64,000 bases of DNA from Micromonospora halotolerans (GCF_032108445.1 NZ_CP134876.1:6262001-6326000); one strand, 5' to 3'; positions 24,831-34,434 are shown, counted from the first letter of the stretch. A program made the numbers and translations. The notes: generated by a model not told the origin, from the sequence alone.

Positions 24831-24965
24831 GCAGCCCCGCGTAAATTTGCCGCTTGCGTTCGGACCTGTTCGAGTGAACACCGGATCGGCGGCGGAGGGT
24901 GGGGTGCTGAGCGGCGCCACGAACACGCGGGGCAGAGTCAGGGCCGACCCGACCAGGAAGCGGCC

Positions 24966-25079
24966 ATGACGCAGAGCGCCGCGTGGGACGGCCGACGAGC
25001 CAACTTCCTGGAGTTGTTCTTCGACCTCCACGATGATCGCCCGCCACCACCTCCACCGGTGCCACCCGAGCGGCGCTGA
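24966..25079 (+). pseudogene. LtrA N-terminal remnant
   Basis: The 37-aa frame from ATG 24966 encodes RRANFLELFFDL, the conserved start of LtrA proteins. It then runs into a Pro-rich tail and stops. All membrane segments are missing. Two full LtrA genes lie 4-7 kb away. A short translated peptide cannot be excluded. Confidence 0.6.
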
Positions 25080-25165
25080 GGATTGGTCTTCAGGTGCATC
25101 AGGCAACGCTCCCCCAGCGCCGGCGAGGGGCCCGGCCGAATCTGGCCGGGCCCCTACGCGACAGC

Positions 25166-25939
25166 TCAGTAGTAACGTTCCAACAGGTTGAAGTCGTCGG
25201 CGTTCGGATACCGTTGCGAGCTGCGGTACGCGTACACGCAGCTACCGGTCGACGTGTTGTGGTCCAGGCCCAGCACGTGCCCGAGTTCGTGGCAGGCGGT
25301 GTTCCAGTGCTCGGCCTCGGTCCCGCTGTAGTAGGTGTTCAGCTTGACCGTCGCACCGGTGTAGTAGGTTTCCGCGGCGTTGAGAGTCCGGCTCGTCAGC
25401 CCCGTCCAGCCGGAGCCGTAGTTTCCGCTGTAGACATGGACACAGTGGATCCCGCCGCCCGGGCAGCCAGAGCTCGGAATGCGGTACACCGAGTCGATGC
25501 CGGAGGTCTCGTTCCACTTGGTCACCGCGCGGCCGACCGGCCACGCTGATCCCGAGTGGTCGATGAAGTAGATCTGCGGCCGCGCGTAGCCGTTGTACGC
25601 CCAGCGGACGAAGCACGTCGCCGACGATGGCCAGGTCCGGGCGGTCCCGGACGAGCAGGCCGCGGCGAGCGTCGTCATCGCGGGTTCGTCGGCGACTTTG
25701 ACGTTCGGCACCCCCCGTGCCGTCAGCCGCGCAGCCAGATCCTTCGCGGTGACACCCGGCGCCGGCGTGTAGGCGGTTTCGGTGATCGTGCCGTCGCGGT
25801 TCTTCTGCACCGAGACCACCACCCCGTCCCGGCCAGGCGCCGGCGGGGCGGCCACGGCCTGCGCGGTGGAGGTGAGGGCGACAACGATGGTGCTTGCGGC
25901 AGCGAGGAGGACCGCGCCGATGGATCGACCTGTTCTCAC
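25166..25939 (-). CDS. Secreted matrixin-like zinc metalloprotease
   Basis: Protein of 257 aa with a signal peptide (SIGAVLLAAASTIVVALTS, cut near AQA). A metzincin-type catalytic domain carries HELGHVLGLDH, giving three His zinc ligands and the catalytic Glu. Several Cys residues (CSSGTA, CFVRW, GCPGGGIHC) may form disulfides. It should be an extracellular endopeptidase. The GTG at 25939 is preferred because GGGGGAG lies 5 nt upstream and it starts at the signal peptide; the long in-frame upstream extension is not protein-like. Confidence 0.86.
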   Translation of the reverse strand: MRTGRSIGAVLLAAASTIVVALTSTAQAVAAPPAPGRDGVVVSVQKNRDGTITETAYTPAPGVTAKDLAARLTARGVPNVKVADEPAMTTLAAACSSGTARTWPSSATCFVRWAYNGYARPQIYFIDHSGSAWPVGRAVTKWNETSGIDSVYRIPSSGCPGGGIHCVHVYSGNYGSGWTGLTSRTLNAAETYYTGATVKLNTYYSGTEAEHWNTACHELGHVLGLDHNTSTGSCVYAYRSSQRYPNADDFNLLERYY

Positions 25940-26508
25940 ATGAACTCCCCCATGTCGAGCTGTACGCACGGACGGGTGCGCCGTGAACCGACCCTGCCAG
26001 ACGACATGAGGCAGATCAATATGCCGGTCGATATTTGCCCGCGACTGTAACTGCGGACCGTGTGCTGCCGCCATGTGATCCGTAGAGTCCCGAGACCACT
26101 CCGCAGCCGCCCGGCAAGGCCCGCGTCGCCTTGGTCGCCGCGCTCTCGGCCGCGTTGCTACATCGCTGACGTCGCGGGCCTCCAGCCGCTGGCCAGTGCA
26201 GACACCGAGCTGACTCAACGGGACCGTGTTCAGCGAATGGGAAGAACGGGTCAGGCGGGGCGGCAGGTCATGTGCGTGTGCCAGTTGGTGATCCAGGTCT
26301 GCTCCCCGTCCACGGAGAACGCCTGCTCCCAGTGGGCGCTGTTCTCCGTGATCTCCGACCAGATGAAGCGAGCCCGGATCTTGCGGCCGTCGTACTCGCC
26401 GTTTCTGCTGAGAGACGAGGTAGAGGACTTTCATCGCGGCCTGCTCGGTCGGGCAGTGACCGACGGCTTCCTCGCCCACGCCGGACTGACCCTCGAACCC
26501 GACTCAAC
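25940..26508. other. Intergenic region with gene debris
   Basis: It holds the protease promoter side, the DUF1579-like remnant listed separately, and a plus-strand coding-like tail at about 26430-26512 (LGRAVTDGFLAHAGLTLEPD) that I cannot assign. Nothing intact is seen. Confidence 0.4.
26251..26415 (-). pseudogene. C-terminal remnant of a DUF1579-like protein
   Basis: The minus strand encodes GEYDGRKIRARFIWSEIT, then HWEQAFSVDGEQTW and TNWHTHMT before a stop at 26251. This resembles the C-terminus of small DUF1579-type beta-barrel proteins. No start or N-terminal half is present. Confidence 0.5.
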
Positions 26509-27291
26509 CTAGGTTTTGCTGCGCAGGTAGGTCTCGGCCAACTGGCGAAGGCGTGTCCTGTCGAAGCTGTGCCCGTGGCCGGGATGGACGACGGACACGT
26601 CGAGGTCGGCGAGGAACTGCATGCTTCGCCGGTAGGCAGCCACGTCGGAGTTCGGCAGGTTGTCGATCAAGGCACCGTCGTAGATGACGTCGCCGGAATA
26701 CAGGGTCCCAGTGCGCTCCTCGAGCAGGGCGATGCTTCCCGGTGTGTGGCCGGGGAGGTGCAGCACAGTCAGCACTCGCCCGCCCAGGTCGATTCGGTCG
26801 CCGTCGTCGAGCATGCGGTTCAGGGTCATGGGTTCGACTCGATAGGCAGCCGGGTCGTAACCGGGACCGGGCAAAGGGTCGATCATGAGCTCCGGGACAG
26901 GTTCTCCCGCCGCGTCGATCCCCAGTTTGTCGTAGAGCTCCGCGCCGTACAGGCTCGCCGGTACACCCGCCGCCAAAAGCCCCGCCTCGGCGGGGTGGGC
27001 AGCCCGGTCACCGAACTCAGACGCCCCACCGACATGATCCAGGTGCGCATGGGTGAGCAGGACCATCGGGTCCCGCTCGAACAGGCCCGGAATCGCCTCC
27101 CGCAAGGCGACGACACCGAGCCCGGCGTCGACCACGATGTCACGATCGTTGCCGCGCAACCACCAGAAGTTCGCCGACACCAATTCGTTGACGTGCGGTT
27201 CCGAGATCCGGATGACGTCGCTAGCCACTTCGGCCCGTGCATACCAGTCGACCATGGCCACAACCGATCTACTCGGCGATTCCTCGCTCAC
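26509..27291 (-). CDS. MBL-fold metallo-hydrolase
   Basis: Metallo-beta-lactamase-fold hydrolase of 260 aa. The dinuclear metal site is complete: THAHLDHVGG (HxHxDH), then HLPGHTPGS, SGDVIYDG and HPGHGHSF. It resembles glyoxalase II/lactonase-like hydrolases; the substrate is not evident. The GTG at 27291 is preferred because GGAGGGG lies about 8 nt upstream; an ATG at 27315 or 27255 is possible. The nested inverted repeat at 27341-27380 lies just upstream. Confidence 0.84.
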   Translation of the reverse strand: MSEESPSRSVVAMVDWYARAEVASDVIRISEPHVNELVSANFWWLRGNDRDIVVDAGLGVVALREAIPGLFERDPMVLLTHAHLDHVGGASEFGDRAAHPAEAGLLAAGVPASLYGAELYDKLGIDAAGEPVPELMIDPLPGPGYDPAAYRVEPMTLNRMLDDGDRIDLGGRVLTVLHLPGHTPGSIALLEERTGTLYSGDVIYDGALIDNLPNSDVAAYRRSMQFLADLDVSVVHPGHGHSFDRTRLRQLAETYLRSKT

Positions 27292-27340
27292 ACTGGACTG
27301 CCCCTCCAACCCCATACAACTGGGCCATACAAGGTCTGCA

Positions 27341-27380
27341 CTCCCCCGGTAGAGGGAGGCCGTCCCCCTCTACCGGGAGG
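27341..27380. promoter_or_regulatory. Nested inverted repeats, MerR-operator-like
   Basis: A 12-bp perfect inverted repeat (27345-27356 with 27366-27377) encloses two smaller dyads. These are CTCCC-N8-GGGAG (27341-27358) and TCCC-N8-GGGA (27363-27378). CTCCC/GGGAG dyads are typical of MerR-family operators. It lies about 50 bp upstream of the leftward MBL gene. No MerR gene is in this window. Confidence 0.45.
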
Positions 27381-27413
27381 ACAGCCCCGCCAGTCGCCAC
27401 AGAGCATTGCTCC

Positions 27414-27773
27414 ATGACCATCAGGCCTTGTTCTGTCAGTCCCGGGGTGGCTGGTCGCCTTGTCGACCGATCCCGTGGGGAGCGGAAGACCCGGTTGGTG
27501 TTCGGCTACGAGGTGATCGTTGCGGTGCGCTATGCGGCGCTGAAGGAGCCCCCGGCCAAGGGGTCGATGGCCGTAGTTCCGGCGGGTTCTGCCGTACGCG
27601 GGGAGAAGCTCGTCGCGACGAACGCGGTCACGGCGGCGTCGGATGCCGCGGCGGTTCTGGTCGCATTGGCGCCCATGAGCCGGCGGGGACAGTGGGTCGC
27701 GGCGTGGTTGGCACCGCTCTCGGTCCGAACCCGGCCGCTGACCCCGGCCGTGGCCGAGATGGCCAAACGATGA
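27414..27773 (+). CDS. Doubtful ORF of unknown function
   Basis: A 119-codon frame from ATG 27414. It is Ala/Val-rich (NAVTAASDAAAVLVALAPM) and matches no family I know. No ribosome-binding site precedes it. It may be debris or a leader region between the MBL and membrane-protein genes. Confidence 0.2.
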   Translation: MTIRPCSVSPGVAGRLVDRSRGERKTRLVFGYEVIVAVRYAALKEPPAKGSMAVVPAGSAVRGEKLVATNAVTAASDAAAVLVALAPMSRRGQWVAAWLAPLSVRTRPLTPAVAEMAKR

Positions 27774-27862
27774 CGGCGAGGCAACGGCCCGGGCGTGTGC
27801 GGGTCCCTGATCGCACGGCCACGGGTCCGGCACCTCGTCGAGACGCTGCGCAGGGGGTTGGC

Positions 27863-28900
27863 ATGTCCGGTCCTTCGGCACGTTCCCTTCGGTCAGCTGC
27901 CGCGCCTCGGGTCCGGCCGTGGGCGGTGGCCTGCGTCGTGTTCGTCGTCGCCGAAGTGACTTTGCGGGCGTACTGGATCTCGGGTGGCCGGTGGGGGTAC
28001 ACCGCCTGCGACCGCACCAATCTGGTCGACCCGACGGGCGGATGCGGCGCGAACCGGGTCGAGACACTGCCGTTCTGGGCGGGGTGGGGAGCGGTGGGAG
28101 TCGGCGCCGCCCTCGCGGTGCTGGTCGTGTGCGCGCTCCGGTTCCCCGGCCGCTACTCGGTCGCCGGCAGTTGGGCGGCGGCGGCGCTGCTCCTGGTCCT
28201 CGCGTTCCCGCTGCATCTGCTCTTCGAGATCCCTGCGGCGTTGGCGGGACGCCCCTCGGACTGGCGCGACCTGGGCGCACGGCTCGCCCTGGCGACCGGC
28301 GGTCTCCTGTTCGCCGGGCTCGCCAACGCCTGCGCTCCCCAGCGCGGAGCGCGGGAGGCCGGGTACCAGCCGGTGCCGCGGTGGACCCGCCGCTGGGCGT
28401 ACGGGGCGGTCGCTCTGCCGGTGGTCGGTTGGGCCGTGCCGCACGGGCTGTGGGTGCTCGGCGTCCCGTTCGGAATTTCACAGCGGCAACTCGATGACAT
28501 CCACCGGAACCTCTCGACCTGGACCGGCGTGGCGATCACCCTCGTCCCGCCACTCGCCGGCCTGCTCGTTCTCGGGTTGATACAGCGCTGGGGGCAGCAG
28601 TTCCCCCGCTGGGTGCCGGGACTGCGGGAGCGACAGGTTCCCCGGCCCCTGGCGCTGATCCCCGCCGGGGTGGTGGCGCTCACGCTGCTCACCTACGGCG
28701 TCTTGAGCGTCGCGGTGCTCGCGACGCAGGTGCTCACCGGCGACACGCACTGGTCGGAAGTGCGTGAGGGGTGGGCGGTGACCGCCACCCTGCTGGTGTT
28801 CCTCTGCTGGGGAGTGACACTTGGCGTCACCACCACCGGCTACGCCATCGCCACCCGGCCCCGCCAGGAGCGGACCACGAACACCGGTCTCTCGCTCTGA
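27863..28900 (+). CDS. Polytopic membrane protein of unknown function
   Basis: Protein of 345 aa with about eight hydrophobic segments (AVACVVFVVAEVTLRAYW, GVGAALAVLVVCAL, AAAALLLVLAFPLHLLF, LIPAGVVALTLLTYGV, ATLLVFLCWGVTLGVT). An extracytoplasmic loop holds a CDRTN...GGCG Cys pair. It is a typical actinobacterial integral membrane protein without an assigned function. The ATG at 27863 follows AGGGGG at good spacing. Confidence 0.78.
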   Translation: MSGPSARSLRSAAAPRVRPWAVACVVFVVAEVTLRAYWISGGRWGYTACDRTNLVDPTGGCGANRVETLPFWAGWGAVGVGAALAVLVVCALRFPGRYSVAGSWAAAALLLVLAFPLHLLFEIPAALAGRPSDWRDLGARLALATGGLLFAGLANACAPQRGAREAGYQPVPRWTRRWAYGAVALPVVGWAVPHGLWVLGVPFGISQRQLDDIHRNLSTWTGVAITLVPPLAGLLVLGLIQRWGQQFPRWVPGLRERQVPRPLALIPAGVVALTLLTYGVLSVAVLATQVLTGDTHWSEVREGWAVTATLLVFLCWGVTLGVTTTGYAIATRPRQERTTNTGLSL

Positions 28901-29433
28901 GCAGCCGGCCTAACCAATCACGCCGAAGACTCAGCGACGTCGGCCTTCCTCGGATCGGAGCACTCGTGAATCCCGTCGAGTCGGACCGTAGCTGGGCCGC
29001 TGCCCCGTCGCCTTGGGCCCGCTGGGCCGCCTACAGCTTCACGACGAACTGCAACTGGCACCCAGGTAAGAGGTCGCCCGGCGCCAGCGCGGTCAGGCGC
29101 CTGCCGAGCTTTCGGGCGATCAGCCCAGCCCGATAGGCGGTCCCGCAGCGGGGTGATGCCCACCGCCACCAGGCCGCGGCCACGGGGCCAGGCCTGCCGG
29201 AGGGCACGCGTGGGACCTACCGGGCGGACCTGGCTGGCCTGATCGCCCACAGCCGTCTCATGGCGGTCATCCATTGAACTGCATCGCCGGAGGTCGCGTG
29301 TGTCGGGCCGATGGCCGGTGTACAGCTTCCGCCCTGCTCCTCAGTTTCCGCTCTCCGGCGACCCCCGCTTTTGTAGGTTGGCGAAAGAAACGTGCCTCCG
29401 CTCCCCGAGGGGCGTGCCGAAGGAGGCAGAAGC
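28901..29433. other. Intergenic region with a possible minus-strand gene remnant
   Basis: On the minus strand from ATG 29274 a coding-like frame reads ALRQAWPRGRGLVAVGITP and DRLSGW. It appears to continue after a frame change as ARKLGRRLTALAPGDLLPG and a stop. I do not recognise the family. The remainder is the promoter region of the LtrA gene. Confidence 0.3.
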
Positions 29434-30618
29434 GTGAGGCCCAGCCCGCTCCCCCGGATCCTTCGCCGGCGCGGCGAGCCGGACTATCCAACGTTCCTGG
29501 AGCTCTTCTTCGACCTGGTCTACATCTTCATGCTCTCCAGGCTCTCGGCGGGGCTGGCCGAGGACCTGACCGTCCGGGGCGCCGCCCAGACCGCCGTCCT
29601 GTTGATGGCCGCGTGGTGGGTCTGGGTGCTGACCGCGTGGCTCACCGACCTGTTCAACCCACGGCTGCCGGTCATCCAGGCCACCGTCCTGGCGGTCATG
29701 TTCGGCACCCTGTTGATGGCGATCGCGGTGCCGTACGCCTTCGCCGAATACGGCTGGCTGCTCGTCGCGGCGTACTTCGGCATCCATCTCGTCCGGGACG
29801 CCGTCCTCATCCCCGGTACCCGGGTGAACCGCCCGATCCAGGCCCGGAGCATCAGAGTGTTCTTCTGGTTCGGCGTCACGGCGCTGCCGTGGGTGGCCGG
29901 GGTGTTCGTGCACGGAACGGCCCGGCTGCTGCTCTGGTCGGTCGCGGTGGCGGTCGACCTCGGGTCGGCCCGGTTGGGCTGGCCGACGCCGAAACTTGGC
30001 CGCACCGAACTGGCCAGCCAGATCTTCACCGGCGCCCACCTGTCCGAGCGGCATCGAGAAATCTTCATCATCGCCCTCGGCGAGCTGATCCTGAGCGGCG
30101 GCATTGGGCTGGCCGGCAGCGGCTTCCAGGCCGGCCGGGTGGCCGCGAGCTTCGTCGGCTTCGCCAGCGCCGTCGTGCTCTTTCAGCTCTACTTCCTCCG
30201 GGTACGGCAGCTGCTGGCACCGCCCGCCGTCACGGTGGTGGAGCGGGTCCGGCCCGGCACCTCCACCTCATACAGCCACCTGGTGATGGTGGCCGGGGTG
30301 CTGGTGGTCTCGACCAGCGTCTCCCTGGTCATCGACCGGCCGTCCGGTGCGGCACCGGCCGCCTGGATCGCCGCCATCCTGGGCGGGCCGGCGCTGTTCC
30401 TGCTCGGGAGTTGCCTGTTCGACGCCGTGGTCACCGGACGGGTCCTCTGGTCCCGGGCGCTGGGGATCGTGGTGCTGTGCGCCATCGGACCGGCCATGAC
30501 GCTCCTTCCGCCGCTGGCCATCCTGGTCGTGGGGAATTTGGTGCTGCTGCTCATCCTGGTCTGGGAGACGCTGCCCGCACACGCGCGGCCGGTCCGGGTC
30601 ACCGTGCCGACCGCGTGA
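29434..30618 (+). CDS. LtrA (low temperature requirement A) family membrane protein
   Basis: Polytopic protein of 394 aa with the LtrA N-terminal signature TFLELFFDLVYIFMLSRLS and about ten membrane segments. HREIFIIALGELILSGG is the second conserved LtrA block. In Listeria an LtrA homologue is needed for growth in the cold; the biochemical role is unknown. The GTG at 29434 follows GGAGGCAGAAGC. It converges on a paralogue at 30621-31808, with only 2 bp between the stops. Confidence 0.88.
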   Translation: MRPSPLPRILRRRGEPDYPTFLELFFDLVYIFMLSRLSAGLAEDLTVRGAAQTAVLLMAAWWVWVLTAWLTDLFNPRLPVIQATVLAVMFGTLLMAIAVPYAFAEYGWLLVAAYFGIHLVRDAVLIPGTRVNRPIQARSIRVFFWFGVTALPWVAGVFVHGTARLLLWSVAVAVDLGSARLGWPTPKLGRTELASQIFTGAHLSERHREIFIIALGELILSGGIGLAGSGFQAGRVAASFVGFASAVVLFQLYFLRVRQLLAPPAVTVVERVRPGTSTSYSHLVMVAGVLVVSTSVSLVIDRPSGAAPAAWIAAILGGPALFLLGSCLFDAVVTGRVLWSRALGIVVLCAIGPAMTLLPPLAILVVGNLVLLLILVWETLPAHARPVRVTVPTA

Positions 30619-30620
30619 GG

Positions 30621-31808
30621 TCACCCGAGCGCCGGTGGCATCGGCGCGCGGGCGTGCCGGTGGGTGCTCACCAGGTTCGCCGCAGCGACCAGGGCCAGGA
30701 TGCTCATGGCGAGCAGCGCGACCACGACCGGCGGCAGCAGGCCCGCGGCCGGCGCAGCGCCGGCCAGGAGGACCAGCCCGGCCAGCCGGGACCGCGAGAT
30801 CCGGCCGAAGACCGTGTAGTCCAGCACCGCGCGACCGACCAGGAACAGCGCCGGTCCGCCGAGGATGACCGCGGTCCACGAGGGCGGCGTCTCCCCGAAG
30901 GGACGCAGCACGACGAGGTGACTCGTGACCGCTGTGCCGCCGATGCCCGCCACCATGATCAGATGAGTGACCGCGGCGGACTGCGTGAGCAGTGACGGGT
31001 TCGCCGATCGCGCGATGGCCTCGGTCAGCAGTTCGCCGGCCCGGTAGATGTAGATCCGCCAGGCCAGCACCACGGTCGTGAACACCACCAGGAGCGCCCA
31101 CGCCCGGCCCATGGTGTAGTCGCTCACCGTGAAGGTCGTCCCGATGATGAAGATGGACGCGCCGAGCGCGATGATGACGAACTGCCGGTACCGCTCGGCC
31201 ACCCGCTCGCCGACCAGCCGCCACTCCTGCGGCTGCGACCGACCGCGCTTCGGCAGCGGCCAACCGAGCGAGGCGGCGACGTACTCCAGGACGACGGTCG
31301 CCGCCCAGAGCAGGAGGCGGGTGGGGCCGGTGGCCAGCGCCCCGCCGATCCAGCCGACTGAGGCGATGGTGTACCAGAACAAGATCCGGCCGCTGCGGAC
31401 GGGCTCGTTCGCATCCGGCCGGAGCAGGAGGTAGTAGATGCTCGAACCGAGGTGGATCGCCAGGTAGGTGATCGCGAAGAGCAGGCCGCGCCCGTCGTAC
31501 GCGTCGGATGCCGCGGCCGCCAGCAGCAGGCTGCCGGCCGCCACCCCGATGAACTGCACCTGGACCGCGGGCCGCGTCAGGTCCAGGGTGTCGGCGGCCC
31601 AGGTGGTCACCGCCCATACCAGGGTGAACGCCAGCAGCAGGACCAGCGTCTCCCCGACGCCGGTCCAGCTCACGTCGGCGGCGAGCGTCCCGACCAGGGA
31701 GATCATCACAACGACGTACACCAGGTCGAAGAAGAGTTCCAGGAACGCCGGGCGGCCGGGGTCCCGTGGGGTCGGAGCCGCTGTGTAGGCACCGCCTTCG
31801 GTCACCAT
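30621..31808 (-). CDS. LtrA family membrane protein (paralogue)
   Basis: LtrA-type polytopic protein of 395 aa with AFLELFFDLVYVVVMISLV at the N-terminus, RYRQFVIIALGASIFIIG mid-protein and about ten membrane segments. The second block has GASIF where the neighbour has GELIL, so the Glu of the usual ALGE motif is lost. The ATG at 31808 follows GGGGGA by 6 nt; a GTG at 31850 would add 14 residues. It is convergent with the first LtrA gene. Confidence 0.87.
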   Translation of the reverse strand: MVTEGGAYTAAPTPRDPGRPAFLELFFDLVYVVVMISLVGTLAADVSWTGVGETLVLLLAFTLVWAVTTWAADTLDLTRPAVQVQFIGVAAGSLLLAAAASDAYDGRGLLFAITYLAIHLGSSIYYLLLRPDANEPVRSGRILFWYTIASVGWIGGALATGPTRLLLWAATVVLEYVAASLGWPLPKRGRSQPQEWRLVGERVAERYRQFVIIALGASIFIIGTTFTVSDYTMGRAWALLVVFTTVVLAWRIYIYRAGELLTEAIARSANPSLLTQSAAVTHLIMVAGIGGTAVTSHLVVLRPFGETPPSWTAVILGGPALFLVGRAVLDYTVFGRISRSRLAGLVLLAGAAPAAGLLPPVVVALLAMSILALVAAANLVSTHRHARAPMPPALG

Positions 31809-32698
31809 CGACGTCCCCCGGACCCCCGCACTGTCCTCGCCTGATGACACCTTACGGGCAGAGGCCCGGCCGCAGGCTCGCCATCAGCGTCATAACCCGC
31901 TACCGGATTGCGGGCCAATGCTTCGTCCTTCAGGGCGGGGGTGAAGGCCCGCGCTGGGAGGGCCGTCAGGCCCGAGCAGTGCCTTGAGCCGGAGGTTCTG
32001 CTGCTCGATGTACTGCTTCACGACACTCAGCGGTGCCGCCGCGGCGGAGCCCGCGACGTACGAGCCTGACCAGAATAGGGCGGAGAGGATGTCAACGCGC
32101 GATCTTTCGGTCGTACCGGCCCGGTGCGCGATGGCTGCCGCCCTCGGCGGCGCGCGGCGCCGGCGGTGATGACAGCGCCGAGATCAGCTGCCCGCTCCTG
32201 CGCCACGCAATGACCACCACGGTCCCGACCTGGCGCGCAGCCGGAAAGCGTCTCGAAGCCGTCGATGACGGCTGGCGAGCTCACGGTGGCGAAGGTTGCC
32301 CTGGTTGGTGTGGTGGACGCTGTCTGGCTCCGCGACGCCGTCGGCTCCGTAGGTGACACAGACCTGACCGCTGTCCGCTCGGGGCGAGGTGGCAGGCTGC
32401 TGTGCTGTTTGGCTAGCGAGGTCGGGAGTTCGGCCTCATCCCGCGCCACGTCTGCCGTCGATCCGTTCCTCCCTGGGAGCGGGCAGCCGCCCCGCCGGCC
32501 ACGCCAACCTTCACGGCTGCCATGGGCGCTGCCCGGGCCGAGAGCAGCCTCTCGGCCCACCGTGGTCGATGGCAGGAAGGGCAGAATGGGCTGGCAGGAT
32601 GGTGCGTGAGCGTCACCGCCGGCCCCGCCAATAGAGGAGACAGCCCTGCGCCCGGGGGCTGCGCGAACGTCAGTAGGCGGTCCCTAAACTTGCGGTTC
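31809..32698. other. Intergenic region with IS debris, otherwise unrecognised
   Basis: Its left part holds the IS200-like remnant. From 32090 to 32680 I see no recognisable protein on either strand and no strong repeat. Open frames there have no domain-like content. Confidence 0.4.
31960..32090 (-). mobile_element. IS200/IS605-like TnpA C-terminal remnant
   Basis: The minus strand encodes LFWSGSYVAGSAAAAPLSVV, then KQYIEQQN. This corresponds to the C-terminal end of Y1 transposases (LWSPSYFAGSCGGAPLSVVKQYIE-type). The catalytic His-hydrophobe-His and Tyr regions are absent. Adjacent GGGCGGGGG-rich sequence could be part of the element end. Confidence 0.65.
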
Positions 32699-32701
32699 GT
32701 G
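32685..32701 (+). promoter_or_regulatory. Leaderless start: -10 box close to GTG
   Basis: TAAACT at 32685-32690 is a good -10 element. The GTG start at 32699 is 8 nt downstream, and no ribosome-binding site lies between. The transcript of the TPR gene is therefore probably leaderless. Confidence 0.45.
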
Positions 32702-34174
32702 ACAACATCCCTCACTCCGGTCGAGGTGGCCTTCGCGCTGTTGCGGGAGGGCCGCATGGGCGACGCCGAGAACCTGATGACGCGCGAACTGCAGGCGGCC
32801 GCGGACAGACACGGTCACGGCAGTCCGGAATGGGCCTCGGCCCAGTGCGACCTCGGCAACGTCCTGCTCAACGCAGATCAACTCGGCCGCGCGGTTGAGT
32901 GCTACCGCCGTGCTGTCTCCGCGACGCCACGCGATCACGAGTCCCGCAAGGACCAGTTGACCTACCGACTCAATCTGGGCTTGGCGCTGCGCATGGCCGG
33001 ACGACTCGACGAGGCCGAGGCCGAGTTGCGCCAGGGCGTTCAGGAGCGGCTCGCCTTCTATGGTCGCGAGCATGCCGGGTACGCGTTCGGCCTCGAACCG
33101 CTGGCGGACCTGCTGCGGCAGCGCGGCGACGTGGCAGGTGCCCGGCAGGTTGTCGAGGAGGCGGTCGCCAACCTGTGGCGCAACGGGCACGAGCGGGTGG
33201 CCTCCGCGCTGGCGCTGCGAGCAGCGATTGTGCACGCCGGTGACACCCGCGAGCCGCTCTTCGTGGGCCTGCAGCAACTGCCCGACGAGGTCGTCGAGGA
33301 GGTCGGGCGAGTCGTCACCCAGATGCTGGACCACAACGACCCGACAGCCAAGCCCCTGCTCACCGCCCTGGTCGCCGCCTTGGAGGAGCGGCTCGGCATT
33401 GACCACCAGGCGACGCTCAACGCCTTGTCCGCGCTGGCGAACCTCGGCCGTGACCTCGGTGACCAGGCGGGGCGAATTGAGACGATCGAGCGTGTGCTCG
33501 CTTCCTACGACCGTCAGGGCCGGCAGGAGGAGGCGCTGATGGCAGCGCTCGGCTTGGCGATGGCTCAGGACGAGGCCGGCGATGCCGAGGCGGCGCTACG
33601 CACGTACGCGTCGGCGCACGCAAGGGCGGAGCGCATCGGCCGCCCGGAGCTGCGAAGTCAGGTGCTGCGCAACTGGGGTCTCGCGCTGAAGGAGGCCGGC
33701 CAGGTAGGCCTAGCGGAGCAACGGCTGACCGAGGCAGTGAACCAGGCGCGCAGCGGCACCGACCGTGACACGGTCGGGCGGGCCTGCATCGCCCTCGGTC
33801 TGTTCCTCCAGCATGAGGCCCGGCTGCCGGAGGCCCGCACGGTCCTGGAGGAGGGCCTGGCCGTCATGGATCCCGTACACCCGGACGCGATCATCGGCCG
33901 CAGCCACCTCGGCGCGGTCCTCGACGGCCGAACCTGCGGGTGCGGCGACATGGCGGGCACGATCGCCAACGCGTTCCGCGAGTTCGTCATCACCAGGCTC
34001 CCCGCGGACTTGCTCGACCGCCTCGACGTGGAGATCGTGGACGGCGACTTCAAGATCGAAGTCGGGCTGCGGCGAGAACCGACCCAGGGCGAGCTCGATC
34101 GGCTCAACGAAGTCTTCCAAACCGCTCACGCCGAATTCCGCCACCGGATCAGCGAGCCCCGCTACGCCGGCTGA
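32699..34174 (+). CDS. Tetratricopeptide-repeat protein
   Basis: Protein of 491 aa made mostly of TPR-like helical repeats (LGNVLLNADQLGRAVECYRR, NLGLALRMAGRLDEAEAELR, LGLAMAQDEAGDAEAALRTY, NWGLALKEAGQVGLAEQRLT). The last 80 residues form a distinct domain starting at DGRTCGCGDMAGTI and continuing FREFVITRLPADLLDRLDVE. I do not recognise that domain. It has no HTH or ATPase motif, so it is probably a protein-protein interaction platform. The small gene at 34435 may be a partner. Confidence 0.8.
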   Translation: MTTSLTPVEVAFALLREGRMGDAENLMTRELQAAADRHGHGSPEWASAQCDLGNVLLNADQLGRAVECYRRAVSATPRDHESRKDQLTYRLNLGLALRMAGRLDEAEAELRQGVQERLAFYGREHAGYAFGLEPLADLLRQRGDVAGARQVVEEAVANLWRNGHERVASALALRAAIVHAGDTREPLFVGLQQLPDEVVEEVGRVVTQMLDHNDPTAKPLLTALVAALEERLGIDHQATLNALSALANLGRDLGDQAGRIETIERVLASYDRQGRQEEALMAALGLAMAQDEAGDAEAALRTYASAHARAERIGRPELRSQVLRNWGLALKEAGQVGLAEQRLTEAVNQARSGTDRDTVGRACIALGLFLQHEARLPEARTVLEEGLAVMDPVHPDAIIGRSHLGAVLDGRTCGCGDMAGTIANAFREFVITRLPADLLDRLDVEIVDGDFKIEVGLRREPTQGELDRLNEVFQTAHAEFRHRISEPRYAG

Positions 34175-34434
34175 CCGCCCGACCGCCGTTCCAGTACCAG
34201 GTTACCGGCGCGCACGGCCAAGCCCCGACCTCGCCTGGATCACACGCACTGTTCTCGGCATGGTCGGATGCGCCCGACCTGCCCGAACAGCCAACGCCCG
34301 ACCAGCGGCTATGACGGGGCTAGGCTCGTCACGTGGTGTATCCAGCAGCTGGCAGCCCAGTCGGCGCCGTGCGCATCGAGCGCGTGGATGACCAAGTTCC
34401 GCCGGGACCGCGGCTCGTCGGTGAAGGGTGAGGC

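Noticed and set aside
24966..25079. Small LtrA-like gene as a functional micro-protein
   Set aside because: It ends after the first conserved motif with a Pro-rich tail and no membrane segment; a truncated remnant is more likely.
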